A stretch of DNA of 64,000 nt from Sepioteuthis lessoniana (taxonomy: Eukaryota; Mollusca; Cephalopoda; Myopsida; Loliginidae), in the NCBI GenBank assembly GCA_963585895.1, contig OY757912.1, positions 79,426,581 through 79,490,580 of the forward strand, read 5' to 3'. The notes under the pieces were generated by a model. It saw only the letters and a program-made list of their open reading frames with translations. It made no database searches and had not been told where the DNA came from. The translations under genes were made by a program, and so were the position numbers. This document shows, piece by piece, positions 23,286 to 33,925 of the stretch. Position 1 is the first letter of the stretch. The number at the start of each line of letters is the position of its first letter.

Positions 23286-24005
23286 TCATATACACATGCT
23301 GCTGCAAACAAAACAACAGATTCATCAGATTCTGTCTCAGGGTTCAGGCATGGTTTCGGCGCCAGTGTATAATTACCACTAACCCAGAGCGCACCAGCAG
23401 TATCTTACAATAACAAAAATTGTTGGGTTTTGGGTTCATCATGGGAATGCCATATCAAGACGCAGTCACTCTGTATAATCGTTTGTTGTATTCACAACGT
23501 TTCAGTCACAAAGCGTTAATTCAATTATGTAAGATTTGAATAAACTGACACTATGACCCTAAGCGTGAACGAAAAGACAATTTTCATTAAATTTGCGCAC
23601 GCATTTACTGTAAAAGATCTTAATGATAAATCTTTAATCCAATTATGTCAATTCAAATCGTATGACAGGAGATCATTGAAAAGTTGAGATCATGTTCTAT
23701 GTAGTTCAAGTTCTAACGACTAATTTTTTTAAATTTGTAACCTGTACTGATTACTAAAGGAATCCTGTTTACGGTGGGAACTCCTGATTCTGGTTCCCTT
23801 CCAGCGATTTACAATCTCTTCTGCGAAATTTACGTTGTTAGAAGCACAGACAACCAATTTTATTGAGATGTCTCTGCACTGGTAGCGATTGAGAGTTCGA
23901 TGGAAAATTGTTAAGAGATCGATGGTATGTGGAGAACGCTCTAAAAATTGTGGATTGTAAACAGGTGCAGGCACCAGAAAAGGTATTTTACTTTGCCATT
24001 TGGCT
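23286..24005. other. Unique intronic DNA, no gene seen
   Basis: The minus frame at 23729-23974 is open but shows no known domain and lies inside the intron of the plus-strand gene. Confidence 0.4.
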
Positions 24006-24007
24006 CC

Positions 24008-24066
24008 CGATTGAGGAGGAGGAGGAGGAGGAGGATAGAGAGGGATAAGGAGGAGGAGGAGGATGG
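24008..24066. repeat. (GGA)n microsatellite
   Basis: Interrupted GGA repeats, purine-only on the plus strand. Confidence 0.95.
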
Positions 24067-24104
24067 AAGTTGGAAATAATGAGAGAAAAAAAATGTGGAA
24101 ATAT

Positions 24105-24170
24105 TTGTTTGTTTTGTTTTACGGCATATCAATCTCCTCAGTCATTTAATGCCGAATCAAGTTAAGGAAA
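24105..24170 (-). mobile_element. SINE family C end fragment
   Basis: 'gttttacggcatatcaatc' and 'catttaatgccgaatcaag' match the terminal block of family C ('gaccgcgtatcaaccc', 'catttaacgccgaatta' at 19600-19640). Confidence 0.65.
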
Positions 24171-24685
24171 ATAAGTCTGAAAAGAAATTTAAAGGAGAGG
24201 TCTTAGGAATTAATGATAGACTTTAGATAATTAGTTGGTTATTTATTTTTATTAGGAATTTATTTGTAGGGAATCATGATCATAAAAAAAGCTGTGAAAC
24301 AGGTTGGGGAAGGGATCAGTTTGTTAGAATATATCCAGTAAAGAAAGGGTTTATAGAAGTAATTTGGTCATATTGTAAATTTCTTTAGATTTTTGTGTAT
24401 AACTTCACTGTTTTTAGATGGAAATATTTGCAACCGACCATGACTTTTACGGAGGGTGGAGTGCATGATAGTCACGGTTGGTGCTTATAAGTTTTTCAAT
24501 CATTCGTACAATCTTTTGTAACTGATAATCGAGTAGGTTCATGAAAATGGCAGTTGTACTTGTAATGCCTGATTTTAACAGTATTTAGGTTTTAAATAAT
24601 CATTTTTGATGGTTGCTCAATATTTTAATTATTATGTAGCTCGTGGAGTTAGGGTTTAAGTATCTGACTCCATTGGTTTCTTTCA
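24171..24685. other. Unique intronic DNA, no gene seen
   Basis: AT-rich sequence with no repeat family or exon signal that I can support. Confidence 0.4.
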
Positions 24686-24689
24686 AATT

Positions 24690-24945
24690 GGCTTAGTGGG
24701 TAGAGTGTTCGCTAATGGTTCGGGAGACCTGGGTTCAATCCCAGGTCGCTTCATACCAAAGACTTTTAAAATGGTACTTGATACCTCCTTACTTAACACT
24801 CAGCAATATAAGGTACGTATCAAAGGTAAAGTGGAGTAATCCAAGGAAAGGAGTAGCGCCCTCCCCTACACCTCGGTGTAGTAGCTATTGAAAAGGGAGC
24901 CTTCTGGTCGCTCTCGATTATGGTCGCCAACTTTACTTTACTTTT
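24690..24945 (+). mobile_element. SINE family B copy, near full length
   Basis: The head 'ggcttagtgggtagagtgtt' (A box) is followed by 'gggttcaatcccaggtcg' (B box), then 'cataccaaagactttt', 'cttaacactcagcaatata' and 'gtgtagtagctattgaaaag', and ends near 'tatggtcgccaacttta'. It is the best copy of this family with the one at 28118-28375. Confidence 0.85.
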
Positions 24946-25017
24946 ACTAAAACAACGCAAGTTTTGTTTTCCGTTTTTTACTTTTGTTTCTTTTTGGCGG
25001 GAGGGTGTATGTTTTTA

Positions 25018-25236
25018 ATAGCATATCAACCTTCGTGTGTTATTCAGTGCCAAAGCCATCCTTGCTGAAGAATAGTAGTGGTACTATTTAACCAATAGCT
25101 GGGGAAATAAGGGAGTTCATACCTTTCCTTAGAGTATTAGTCTGAAAGTGAACGTAATAGTGCGACTGGAGTTCGAACTCGCTTACTACGATGTCGCAGT
25201 CAAGCACATTAGCCACTACACCACGGAGACTCCTCC
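25018..25236 (-). mobile_element. SINE family D copy
   Basis: On the minus strand it reads 'gtctccgtggtgtagtggct' (A box), 'gcgagttcgaactccagtcg' (B box), 'gttcactttcagactaatac' and 'cagctattggttaaatagta', and ends in 'aaggttgatatgcta'. Same family as 28589-28810 (plus). Confidence 0.85.
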
Positions 25237-25351
25237 AAATTTTGCTTTACTCATACACACATACACACTTTATGTTAATATCATTCATAAATAAGCGTGT
25301 GCAAAAAGGATTACACTCATATACACGATTGCACACATGATTACACTCACG

Positions 25352-25378
25352 CGCACACGCGCGCACACACAGACACAG

Positions 25379-25457
<79 letters not shown>

Positions 25458-25502
25458 CACGCACATACACACACAAATATATATATATATATAAAATATC
25501 TA

Positions 25503-25558
<56 letters not shown>
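25352..25558. repeat. Compound (CA)n-(TA)n microsatellite
   Basis: CA/GA-rich repeats lead into (TA)n at 25405-25455, a CA-rich gap, then (TA)n at 25505-25556. Peptides such as YIYIYI read from it are artefacts. Confidence 0.95.
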
Positions 25559-25559
<1 letters not shown>

Positions 25560-26354
25560 GACTTGTATTTAATACAACGTTAATCAAGTGGTATAAAATA
25601 GTAAAATAATAACTTATTAAATTATTTTGTATATATTCCTATCAACTGTGTCGAAAACACCGTAAATCTCATACTAAGATTGTAAATCGATTGAAGGCTT
25701 TCGGAGTCAGGACTTAACTTCCAGTATACGGAATTCTTGTGGTTATCGTTACGAGTTACCAGTTTGTTTTTTAATTAGCCAATTGAACTTGATCTATGTA
25801 AGACGTTATCTACACTTTCCAATGATAATCTCAACTCACCAAATGATTCAAATTAACATCACTGAATTAATGATTCGTTACTGAGATCTTGTACACTGAC
25901 TTCGCACGTGAATTTCATAGAAATTCCCTTTTCGTTCACGTTCAATGTCAATGTATATATTTCTATTGTAAATATTACTAATGAATACAGAAATCATTGA
26001 AATTTTTAATTTGATCTTATACATTGGTTGCATCAGTTCATCGAGTTAGAAGCTCCTAATATATGTAATGAAGCAGAATTTGAACAACTATGCGTGAAAT
26101 TTTTCTATGGGTCAAGCCAGTATGAATAATTGTATTTCAAAGTTATCTCCCTTAGATTCAAACTTAACTTTTAAGATGGCATCACTCGGAATTGTTTCAT
26201 AAGTTTTCAAGCAATTTAAAATCTAATCAAAAAGCAATAAGAGGGATTTATTTGACATTTTTTAAACTAATCTTAATTCAAACTGATTCTAATGTAAAGT
26301 TAATTCATATTAATTTCATTATTCTTTCTTTGCTACTCCCCATTTTTTGCGCAG
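25559..26354. other. Intron end, unique DNA
   Basis: It includes the polypyrimidine tract before the acceptor at 26354. No other exon was seen. Confidence 0.45.
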
Positions 26355-26449
26355 GAAACAGAGACATTCTAAGACGACGTCAAACAGTAGCAAATGTGCC
26401 CACAACTACTGAATTAAAAAAGATCCTTGAGCCGACAAACTCAAGGGAG
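26355..26449 (+). CDS. Penultimate exon of the unrecognised plus-strand gene
   Basis: A long pyrimidine tract (26316-26350) and 'gcgcag' precede it, and 'gtgagt' follows. Its 95 nt hold two bases completing a codon from the previous exon and 31 codons: 'NRDILRRRQTVANVPTTTEL' then 'KKILEPTNSRE'. It ends on a codon boundary, which agrees with the phase-0 start of the last exon. 'RRRQT' is a basic stretch that could be a kinase site. The protein family is not recognised. Confidence 0.82.
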
Positions 26450-26498
26450 GTGAGTTGATAGTTTATATAATACCATTTTTTATTTTGTTTTATTTTTA

Positions 26499-27233
26499 CG
26501 AGGATCATTAAAGTTTCCAGACTTTTTTCGTATGGGCACTTTTATTGATAGTACACACATGAAACTCTAGTCCCCTTCGAACTAATCTCCTCCGGTTGCA
26601 ATGGACTTGTACCGTTCCAACAACTTCTCGAAGGCCCCATGGAAGTCCTCTTGGTCAAATAGTCTGTGACAAGGATGGTGTTGTGGACTGGTGCATTGTC
26701 CTGCAGGAAATGCCACTGACCCGATTTGAAGAGTGCTGGCCTTTTCCCTAGGAATCTCTTCCTGAACTCCCTTAAAACCTCAACATAGTAACCCTAACCC
26801 TAACCCTTTGACCAATCGACTCTGGTCTATTGACTTCCTTACTCCTCCCACACCTCTCTGCCTTCCTTGAATCTCTGATGCCACTCAAAAACTGATACTT
26901 GATTCATGCAAGATGGTCCAAAAGCAGTCTGAACTATTCTATACGTTTTTATGGCATTTATTTTTCAGTTTAAAACAGAATTTTATTGCATACCGTTCTT
27001 TTAAAGTGTCCTCTCGTCCTGATTGCATTTTTGAAATTCACCAGCTGTGACAATCAAACTTTAGTAGGGTGTATTCCAATTGCTGCTGTAGCTGTTCATT
27101 TGAAGTTGAAATCATAAGAATTGGTCAGCCATCTCACAAGATGTATAGCAATAACATACTGAATTTTCAAGAGTCTACGAGAATTTTAAATTCCTATACA
27201 AAAAAAGTCTGGAAACTTATTGAAGGCCCTACG
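26499..27233 (-). mobile_element. Deleted mariner copy 2
   Basis: TA flanks (26497-26498, 27234-27235) and the same ends as copies 1 and 3. It carries the shared internal deletion with three hexamers at 26791-26810, plus a second deletion near 26650 that removes most of the C-terminal coding block. Of the transposase only short pieces remain ('SVFEWHQRFKEGR' region near 26880). At 735 bp it is the shortest of the three. Confidence 0.88.
26791..26810. repeat. Telomere-type hexamers at the mariner deletion junction, copy 2
   Basis: 'accctaaccctaacccttt', two and a half perfect CCCTAA units. Confidence 0.92.
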
Positions 27234-28117
27234 TATTTAGTTTTGTTTTTGTTTTGTGTTTATTTCTTTCCAAAATAGTAATTCCATTTTAACACTATTC
27301 TTCACTAAAAGTGAATGTCTTCATTTTTACAATAGTTTTCTAATTTCATAAAAGTAGTTACAGTCCAACTTTTTTCAAAGAGAAGGACCACACCCTATCA
27401 CTGATCTCTTCCTAGCTGATTTTAAAATTGCAACTTTCAATAAAATTTCTCGTCACAAAATGAATACTTTTTGTACGGGAGCAATTTCCTGTTGCATTTG
27501 AGCAGATCATATAATCGCTGAGGATATATGTGGGAGGTGCTTCTTTTGTATATACTGATGGAAAATAAAATTGAAATACTCTGAAGAACGATACAAATTC
27601 TGATCTTGGTACAATATTTACACGCTAATTAGTTGTAAATATTCTGATAACATTTTTAATCTGTGGCCTTCTTGTAACATAATAAAACTCATATCAGGGA
27701 ACCGTCTACGGTACACTAACAGCGTACAAGCCTGTGTTAACACACAAGGGGAATATACAGTGTATTGATATTGGACCTGGTCACTGTTATTGCACTCTTT
27801 ATTTTGAAACTTGTCCATATATTGAACCAAGTAAGTTATCGTTTCTTCTAATCCAGATATATTACCCGTATATTTAATCTTGACAAAATTGGAACACATA
27901 TTCGTAATGATGCAATTTTATTTTCCGTCGATGTATATAATGAAATGAAAACAAGACATTTCATACTACTGAAATGGCATTAATGAGCTAATTTACAGCA
28001 TGGTCTTATTGCCCGCTGTTGGTACATACAAGCAGTTCTTTTACTCTCACACAAGAGAGTTACCAAAAGAGGATACAATACCAGTTCACCAGAAAGGAAG
28101 CAATTAAGTGTTAATAT

Positions 28118-28378
28118 TCATTGGCATAATGGTTAGATTGTTCGCCAATGGCCTAGGAGGCCAGGGTTCAATCCCAGGTCGAGTCATACCAAAGACTCAA
28201 AAAATCGTACTCAACGCCTCCTTGCTTAACACTCAGCATTATAAGGTACGGATCAAGGGTAAAGTTGAGCAATCCAGGGAAAGGAGTTGCGCCCTCCCTT
28301 ACACCTCAGTGTAGTAGCTATTGAAAAGGGAGCATTCGGGTGCTCTCGATTACGGTCGGCCAACTTACTTACAATTCA
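28118..28378 (+). mobile_element. SINE family B copy, near full length
   Basis: It reads 'ggcataatggttagattgtt' (A box), 'gggttcaatcccaggtcg' (B box), 'cataccaaagactc', 'cttgcttaacactcagcat' and 'gtgtagtagctattgaaaag', ending 'cggccaacttacttac'. An open frame (28108-28314) spans it only because it is recent. Confidence 0.88.
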
Positions 28379-28588
28379 TCAATATTATATATAGGCTGAG
28401 CTAATATTTACTCAAGATTTTATTGATATTTTTTCTTTACTAATAAAAAGTTTTCATTGTTTTTTTTGTTTTTTTTTCAATAATCAGAAAGAGCAGGGAA
28501 ATTCCTTGAAAGGAAATTTGAAAGAAACAAATCGAAACACCAACAATAATTATTTTATATCTAAATATGTTTACTAATTATTTACTGG

Positions 28589-28812
28589 GGTGTCCTCGTG
28601 GTGTAATGATTAAAGCGATGGGCTGCGGAATCGTAGTAAGCGAGTTCGTACTTCAGTCACGCTATTACGTTCACTTTCGGGCAAATACCCTTGGGAAAGG
28701 TATGAACCCCCGTATTCTCCCAGCTATGGGTTAAATAGTACCACTACTGTTCTTCAAGGAGACTAGCTTTCGCATTAAATAACTTACAAAGGTTGAAATG
28801 CTATTAAACAAA
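28589..28812 (+). mobile_element. SINE family D copy, near full length
   Basis: 'ggtgtcctcgtggtgtaatg' (A box) is followed by 'agcgagttcgtacttcagtc' (B box), 'cccttgggaaaggtatgaac', 'cagctatgggttaaatagta' and a 3' end 'aaaggttgaaatgctattaa'. The middle 'cccttgggaaaggtatgaa' and 'agctatgggt' blocks are shared with family A, so A and D have a common body. Confidence 0.87.
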
Positions 28813-29304
28813 GAAACCAAACCAAACCTAATTATTTAATATTCATGTAATATCATAATGACTATTATTATTATTAAATATTACACAAATCCAAGTCGAA
28901 CTATACACAAGTATAAACGGCATATTCTAATCGAATCAAAACAATAATTATTTAATATTTAAATACATTCCCTAGTTATCTAAAATTTATTGAATAATTT
29001 CGGGGTCATAAATCAAGGTTCGATCTATACAACACATCGTCTTATACACAAGTATATACAATAATTATTTGATATCTAAATATGTTCTCTAATTATTTGG
29101 TGCTTATAGAATATAATAATGACTATTCTTATTGAATGTCACACAAATCAAGGTCGATTTATACACGATTATACGCATTGTTTTTAATGGAATTATAATA
29201 AAAAATTAAGTAACTTTTGGTCCATCCTATACGAGAATAAAGAAAAAAAAAGACTTTTTTTATTTCTTTTATTTAATCTAATTTTATTTTATTTTATTTT
29301 GTAG

Positions 29305-29961
29305 CTTTTCCATAGCGCTCATTACGACCGCAACTTAACACATGATGAATTTACAGATATCCGACATCACATTCGATTAAAACATCGACGTACCAGTCGG
29401 ATGTTAGAGGCTCATCATTTCAGTAGTCGAGCCCTTTCTTGGAACGGCGATCGAAATTACCCAGGCCGCTCGCCAAGTGAAGGGGGAAACTCTGATCGTA
29501 TACGTCACTTCCGTCGACACCGTGGTAGTTCTTTATCCAACAATTCGTCCCCGGAACGCGGCTGGTCGGCAGCAACCGAACAGATGGCCAATACGAAACA
29601 CGCATCGCCGCTCTCGGTCGTCCCAGAAAACCAGAGTGTCAATACGTCCAGCCGTGGTGGATCAGTCTATCATAATTTCTCCTACGACCATGACGTTTTG
29701 GACGACAATCGATCCGTGCGCTCAGAACCACCAATCCTTTCCAAGAGTGTCTTCGAGAGCATCAGACCGATACCAGCCCTTCTCGAAAAAAGCGACAACT
29801 CAGAAAGCAATTATGCCATCGACAACTGTACTTTGTCGATGGAGGATGAAACCCAGGCTTCTGATTCAATGTTGACTGACGACGAACATATCCCTGACCA
29901 AATACAAGCAGAAGTCTTTAAAGAACATAATCCGAAAGACAATAGTGAGCCACCAGTATAA
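29305..29961 (+). CDS. Terminal coding exon of the unrecognised plus-strand gene
   Basis: The exon follows 'tattttgtag' and starts in phase 0 with 'LFHSAHYDRNLTHDEF'. It encodes 218 residues and stops at TAA (29959-29961). The sequence is hydrophilic, rich in Ser, Asn, Arg and acidic residues, with no membrane segment, which suggests a disordered cytoplasmic or nuclear tail. The segment 'LKHRRTSRM' holds a classic basophilic kinase consensus (RRTS). Base composition (GC-richer, balanced codons) differs sharply from its AT-rich surroundings, supporting true coding. Together the three exons give 275 residues of C terminus. A membrane transporter or channel tail is one possibility, but I do not recognise the family and assign no function. 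Confidence 0.88.
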   Translation, partial: LFHSAHYDRNLTHDEFTDIRHHIRLKHRRTSRMLEAHHFSSRALSWNGDRNYPGRSPSEGGNSDRIRHFRRHRGSSLSNNSSPERGWSAATEQMANTKHASPLSVVPENQSVNTSSRGGSVYHNFSYDHDVLDDNRSVRSEPPILSKSVFESIRPIPALLEKSDNSESNYAIDNCTLSMEDETQASDSMLTDDEHIPDQIQAEVFKEHNPKDNSEPPV

Positions 29962-30399
29962 ACGTTTTATTGAAGCTAATATAAATCAGGTGAACCTTTG
30001 TGTGAGAAAGGCGTGGGTATTGGGATCAATTTTTTTTAAGTGGGACGTGTTTGGGCATTGTGATAAGTTTATTATTTGAAATGTGTACTTGTCCGAAAAT
30101 CAAAATCAAAGTTCATCATTTTATTCTTGATCTATCTCAGACCCTAACCAGGTAAACTAAAAAAAAGAAAGAAAAACAAAGAAAAAAAAGAAAGAAAAAG
30201 GAACATAAAGTACTTATTCGTTTATATATATACGCACAATATATCACTTACACTGTACGTCGGTGATCTTCAAATTTTTACCGGCTACTGCCTCCTAGGT
30301 TCCTAGCCATATCCCTACCCTATCTACATACAACGAATACGCACCTTTTTTTTTTTTTTTTTTTTTTTGGTATTATATCTACTGCAAATTTGAAATAAA
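29962..30399 (+). other. Probable 3' untranslated region with poly(A) signal
   Basis: Sequence after the stop includes a T tract (30343-30368) and an AATAAA at 30394-30399. The actual cleavage site cannot be seen. Confidence 0.45.
30394..30399 (+). terminator. Candidate polyadenylation signal AATAAA
   Basis: It lies 433 bp after the stop codon. AATAAA is common by chance in AT-rich DNA, so this is only a candidate. Confidence 0.35.
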
Positions 30400-30826
30400 A
30401 GCTAACCAAACTCTATAAGTAAGCGTATGTATTTCTCGAATTAAACATAACCTAGTAATTTTTAGCGATATGAAAGAGTAAATTAACATCTCGCCTGTAA
30501 CTACAGTGTCTGCACTATATTAATGGGATATATATACTTGGTGCAAGGATATCGGCTTCTCAATATCAAGCTGGAAAGCAATAAGGAGTCTTAGATGCTT
30601 GAATTCAGTAACTTTCAGCTTGTTTCTTTACCTGGAAAGAAGCTGGGCGTCAACAATGAAGTATCGTTCTACTGAATATGATGTTAGGAAGGCAATAAAA
30701 TGCAGCTTGATTTTGTCCCATAATGCAGGGTAGTGATCAGAAATGTAACCAAACATTTTCATATGATTCATGAATTTTGGCTTCATACGAGTTACTTATG
30801 TGATCGGGAATAAAATTTTCTCATAG

Positions 30827-30858
<32 letters not shown>

Positions 30859-31262
30859 TTAATGCTCCCTTCAATCTTATACTACCCTGCCGTCCCTAAC
30901 CATTCCTTTTTCCCCACCCTCTCCCGCCGCCACTGGGTGGGGATTACTACACAAACCATCGTTGTGAGGTTTTGTTTTTCTTTATTACTTTCAACTCCTC
31001 AAAAGGAAAACGAAACATCGGATGACCGGCACAGCATTTAGCTCTAAGTTCATATAACTTCAATCCCAATGTTCATTTGTTCGACGTATCCAAACCTTTA
31101 AAAGAAAACTATTTGTACATAAACATTTTCATTTGTTCTTCTTCCAATTTCAGAAAGGCTTCAAATGCATCAAAAGATTTTAACATATACAGAAATGAAA
31201 CTCAATATGCGCATGCGCAATTTATTTTTTTCTCTGTTTTATTTCAACATGGACACATACTC
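30400..31262. other. Intergenic DNA, no gene seen
   Basis: It contains (AT)n at 30828-30853. Otherwise it is unique sequence without an exon signal. Confidence 0.4.
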
Positions 31263-31284
31263 ATGTTGATCATTTTGTATGTAT

Positions 31285-31369
<85 letters not shown>
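31263..31369. repeat. (TA)n-(TG)n microsatellite
   Basis: (TA)n to about 31321 passes into a clean (TG)n to 31368. Confidence 0.95.
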
Positions 31370-31370
<1 letters not shown>

Positions 31371-31565
31371 GTTGATAATCACCTTATATTTTCATAGGAA
31401 ATGACAAATATGTTTTTAGTGTTGACTATTGCTCTCTATAGGGATAAAAGATAATCTTGAATATTAGTCAAAAACCAGCTTTTAAGACCCTCCACACTTA
31501 TATAGAATTTGATTGTTTTACTTGATAAGATTCTAGAAAACTATTCTGTTTATACGTCTTTCTAG

Positions 31566-31604
<39 letters not shown>

Positions 31605-31678
31605 ACTTATTAGATATATATGTGTGTCCGTGTGTGTGAGAGTAGAGAGATAAACCAAATTACTCTCTCTATATTACC

Positions 31679-31742
<64 letters not shown>
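31566..31742. repeat. (TA)n microsatellite pair
   Basis: (TA)n lies at 31567-31604 and 31683-31740, with GT- and GA-rich words between. Confidence 0.95.
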
Positions 31743-31743
<1 letters not shown>

Positions 31744-32000
31744 ATGTATGTATGTACGTATTTTACTTTAAAACAAATTTCATAACCGATTGTTTAAAGC
31801 GTAAAAGACATTAGCGGGTATACAAAAATGTAATTGCCAACAATAGCAAAAATAGTGCTCTATAAAAAGAAAATTATTGAAAAGTCAATATAGCAATATA
31901 ATTTTAAAAACAGGAAAGAAAAGAAAAAAGAATAAAGATGAAAATCACCCAACTCACAAGTTTCCCAATTTCTAGATCAACAGGTAAGTGTTGGGGATTT

Positions 32001-32002
<2 letters not shown>

Positions 32003-32041
<39 letters not shown>

Positions 32042-32156
32042 GTAGATATTAGAAACATCTAAATAAAAAAAAGGAAAGTCTATACATATATATATAGTCA
32101 CACCTACTCACTCTTACACGCACTCACTGAGATACACATATACAAAATGAGAAAAC

Positions 32157-32205
<49 letters not shown>

Positions 32206-32247
32206 TGGCATTACTCTCGGACCATCCTGTGTACATACACACATACA

Positions 32248-32291
<44 letters not shown>

Positions 32292-32335
32292 GAGAGAGAG
32301 AAAGAGAGAATGAGGGGGGAGAGAGAGAGGTCCAG
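32003..32335. repeat. Microsatellite cluster
   Basis: (TA)n lies at 32003-32040, 32160-32202 and 32251-32286, followed by a (GA)n-rich run to about 32330. Confidence 0.95.
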
Positions 32336-32668
32336 TACCCCAAAAACACGATTTGTTTGCAATGTGGAATTTCTGATTTTCGGGAAGTGTACAATTCGAC
32401 TCAGTAATTTGACACAATTTGGATGATGACCAAGCTTCAGTTCACACACGCAAAAAAAATGATTAATACCCATGCCCGCTGCATTGCGGACATTATAAAA
32501 GGGGAATCACATAAAATCTTTAAAAAATATTCCCTGAGATTTACAAAATAAAATTTTCAAAAAAAAATTTAAAAGACTTTCTTTCTTTTGCTATTCGTTC
32601 GTCAACGAACCTAATAAAAGACAAAACAATGACAAGGAACTGATGATGCAAACAGAAGACAAAAACAT

Positions 32669-32670
<2 letters not shown>

Positions 32671-32722
<52 letters not shown>
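32671..32722. repeat. (TA)n microsatellite
   Basis: A clean dinucleotide run. Confidence 0.95.
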
Positions 32723-32727
<5 letters not shown>

Positions 32728-32927
32728 AATAAAAATTAAAAGATTTGTTTTTCAGAAAGAAAAATAAAAGTGAACAAAAATATTCTGATCGATTTTTGTC
32801 GTACACGTAAACCATCGATTTTCCGGCAATTGTCTGTTACATTTTTAATCAGCACAGAATGACACGCAACTATCTTACAATAGTTTAAAAAATCCAAGAA
32901 TTGAACCATTAAATACGTATTTACTCA

Positions 32928-33062
32928 ACCCCAGAATTTTATTTTTAAGTGGCGTTCAGCTGTTTTGAATTCAGAGTTTTCCTTCTCCTAAACTAGTTTC
33001 CTAACCAAAGTTAAAGAACTTAGTCTACCCTACGATTTACCCATAACCGAGGGAGAAGAGAC
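32928..33062 (-). mobile_element. SINE family A, 3' half
   Basis: On the minus strand it reads 'tatgggtaaatcgtagg', 'ttctttaactttgg', 'actagtttaggagaagg' and 'ctctgaattcaaaac', the second half of family A. Confidence 0.75.
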
Positions 33063-33239
33063 ATTTGTTTCTAACGTTAATAATACTTTAAAGATATTAA
33101 ACTTGCATATTTGGTGAATCAGAGTTATATTAATGATTATTGTTACATGACCTCTGTTTTTCGAGCAAGAAAATCGATAATTCGGCAAAAGTGCCAGAAA
33201 ATCGTTGGTGTACTTGTACTTTCTATAAACCGAAAAAGA

Positions 33240-33241
<2 letters not shown>

Positions 33242-33274
<33 letters not shown>
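33242..33274. repeat. (TA)n microsatellite
   Basis: A short clean run. Confidence 0.95.
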
Positions 33275-33276
<2 letters not shown>

Positions 33277-33331
33277 CTTTAAGAATTCGTGTATAAAAAT
33301 TCAAATCCTAATACATTCTGCTATTACTGAG

Positions 33332-33432
33332 CATTTGTACAAAGGGAGATCTCATTGGGTGCCCCTTTCATATGGCCTTGTGCCACATCTAAGCAAAAAG
33401 CTTAGTAAATTTCCATTTGTACAAAGGGAGAT
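33332..33432 (+). mobile_element. 63-bp truncated SINE E with 19-bp target duplications
   Basis: 'catttgtacaaagggagat' is present at 33332-33350 and again at 33414-33432. Between them is a 63-bp insert starting 'ctcattgggtgcccctttca' and ending 'agcttagtaaatttc'. The insert equals the 3' half of the SINE E at 61344-61478, apparently without a mismatch. It is a 5'-truncated retroposition event. Confidence 0.93.
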
Positions 33433-33610
33433 AACTTGCATTGGTCGAGATCACTTGAACGGTATATCTTAGCTTTATAGTTTTTGTTTCGTTTGGTCAT
33501 TTTTGTTGGGTTTCTTACCAATCTTAATTTTTTTTTATACAAAGGTTTTTTTTCACATGAGTTATCATACACCTATAAATTTGTTTTGAAATCATTAAAA
33601 CTCTAAAGAT

Positions 33611-33653
<43 letters not shown>

Positions 33654-33851
33654 CATAATAATAATAATAATTAAAGGATTGTTGGAGGACTTGGAGGTTG
33701 GCGGACGGGTGGAGACTATCCAAACGACAGCATTGCTGAGAATGGCCAGAATCCTGAGACGAGTCCTGGAGACTTGAGGAGACTTGCTGTCACTCAGGCT
33801 CCAGTGAGGAACCATCAGCTAGCACTGATGTGAAAAACTCTAAAGGAGTTA

Positions 33852-33899
<48 letters not shown>

Positions 33900-33925
33900 T
33901 GTTATTATTATTATTATTATTTTTA
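33611..33925. repeat. (ATT)n - unique block - (TAA)n composite, probable LINE tail
   Basis: (ATT)n at 33611-33652 and (TAA)n at 33656-33672 flank the start of a 190-bp block. A further (TAA)n (33855-33898) and (ATT)n (33901-33921) close it. The block reads 'GGLEVGGRVETIQTTALLR' in one plus frame and 'ARILRRVLET' in another. I recognise this as a recurrent short tail in cephalopod repeats but cannot name its parent element. Confidence 0.5.

Larger units (their letters stand above)
21369..26354 (+). other. Intron of the plus-strand gene (about 5.0 kb)
   Basis: It starts with gtaagt and ends with a long pyrimidine tract and 'gcgcag'. It contains (AT)n runs, a mariner derivative with a SINE inside, a LINE tail, SINE families B, C and D, and a compound microsatellite at 25355-25558. 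Phase is 1 (after the first base of a codon). Confidence 0.7.
26450..29304 (+). other. Last intron of the plus-strand gene (about 2.9 kb)
   Basis: It runs from 'gtgagt' to a TTTTA-rich pyrimidine tract and 'tgtag'. It holds a deleted mariner, a SINE B and a SINE D, with unique DNA at 27234-28117 and 28811-29304. Phase 0. Confidence 0.75.

Noticed and set aside
26791-26810. True telomere or chromosome end
   Set aside because: Only two to three hexamers, internal to a transposon and repeated at two other loci.
28108-28314. 68-codon plus frame resembling others at 21848-22136
   Set aside because: All of these are frames through SINE family B.
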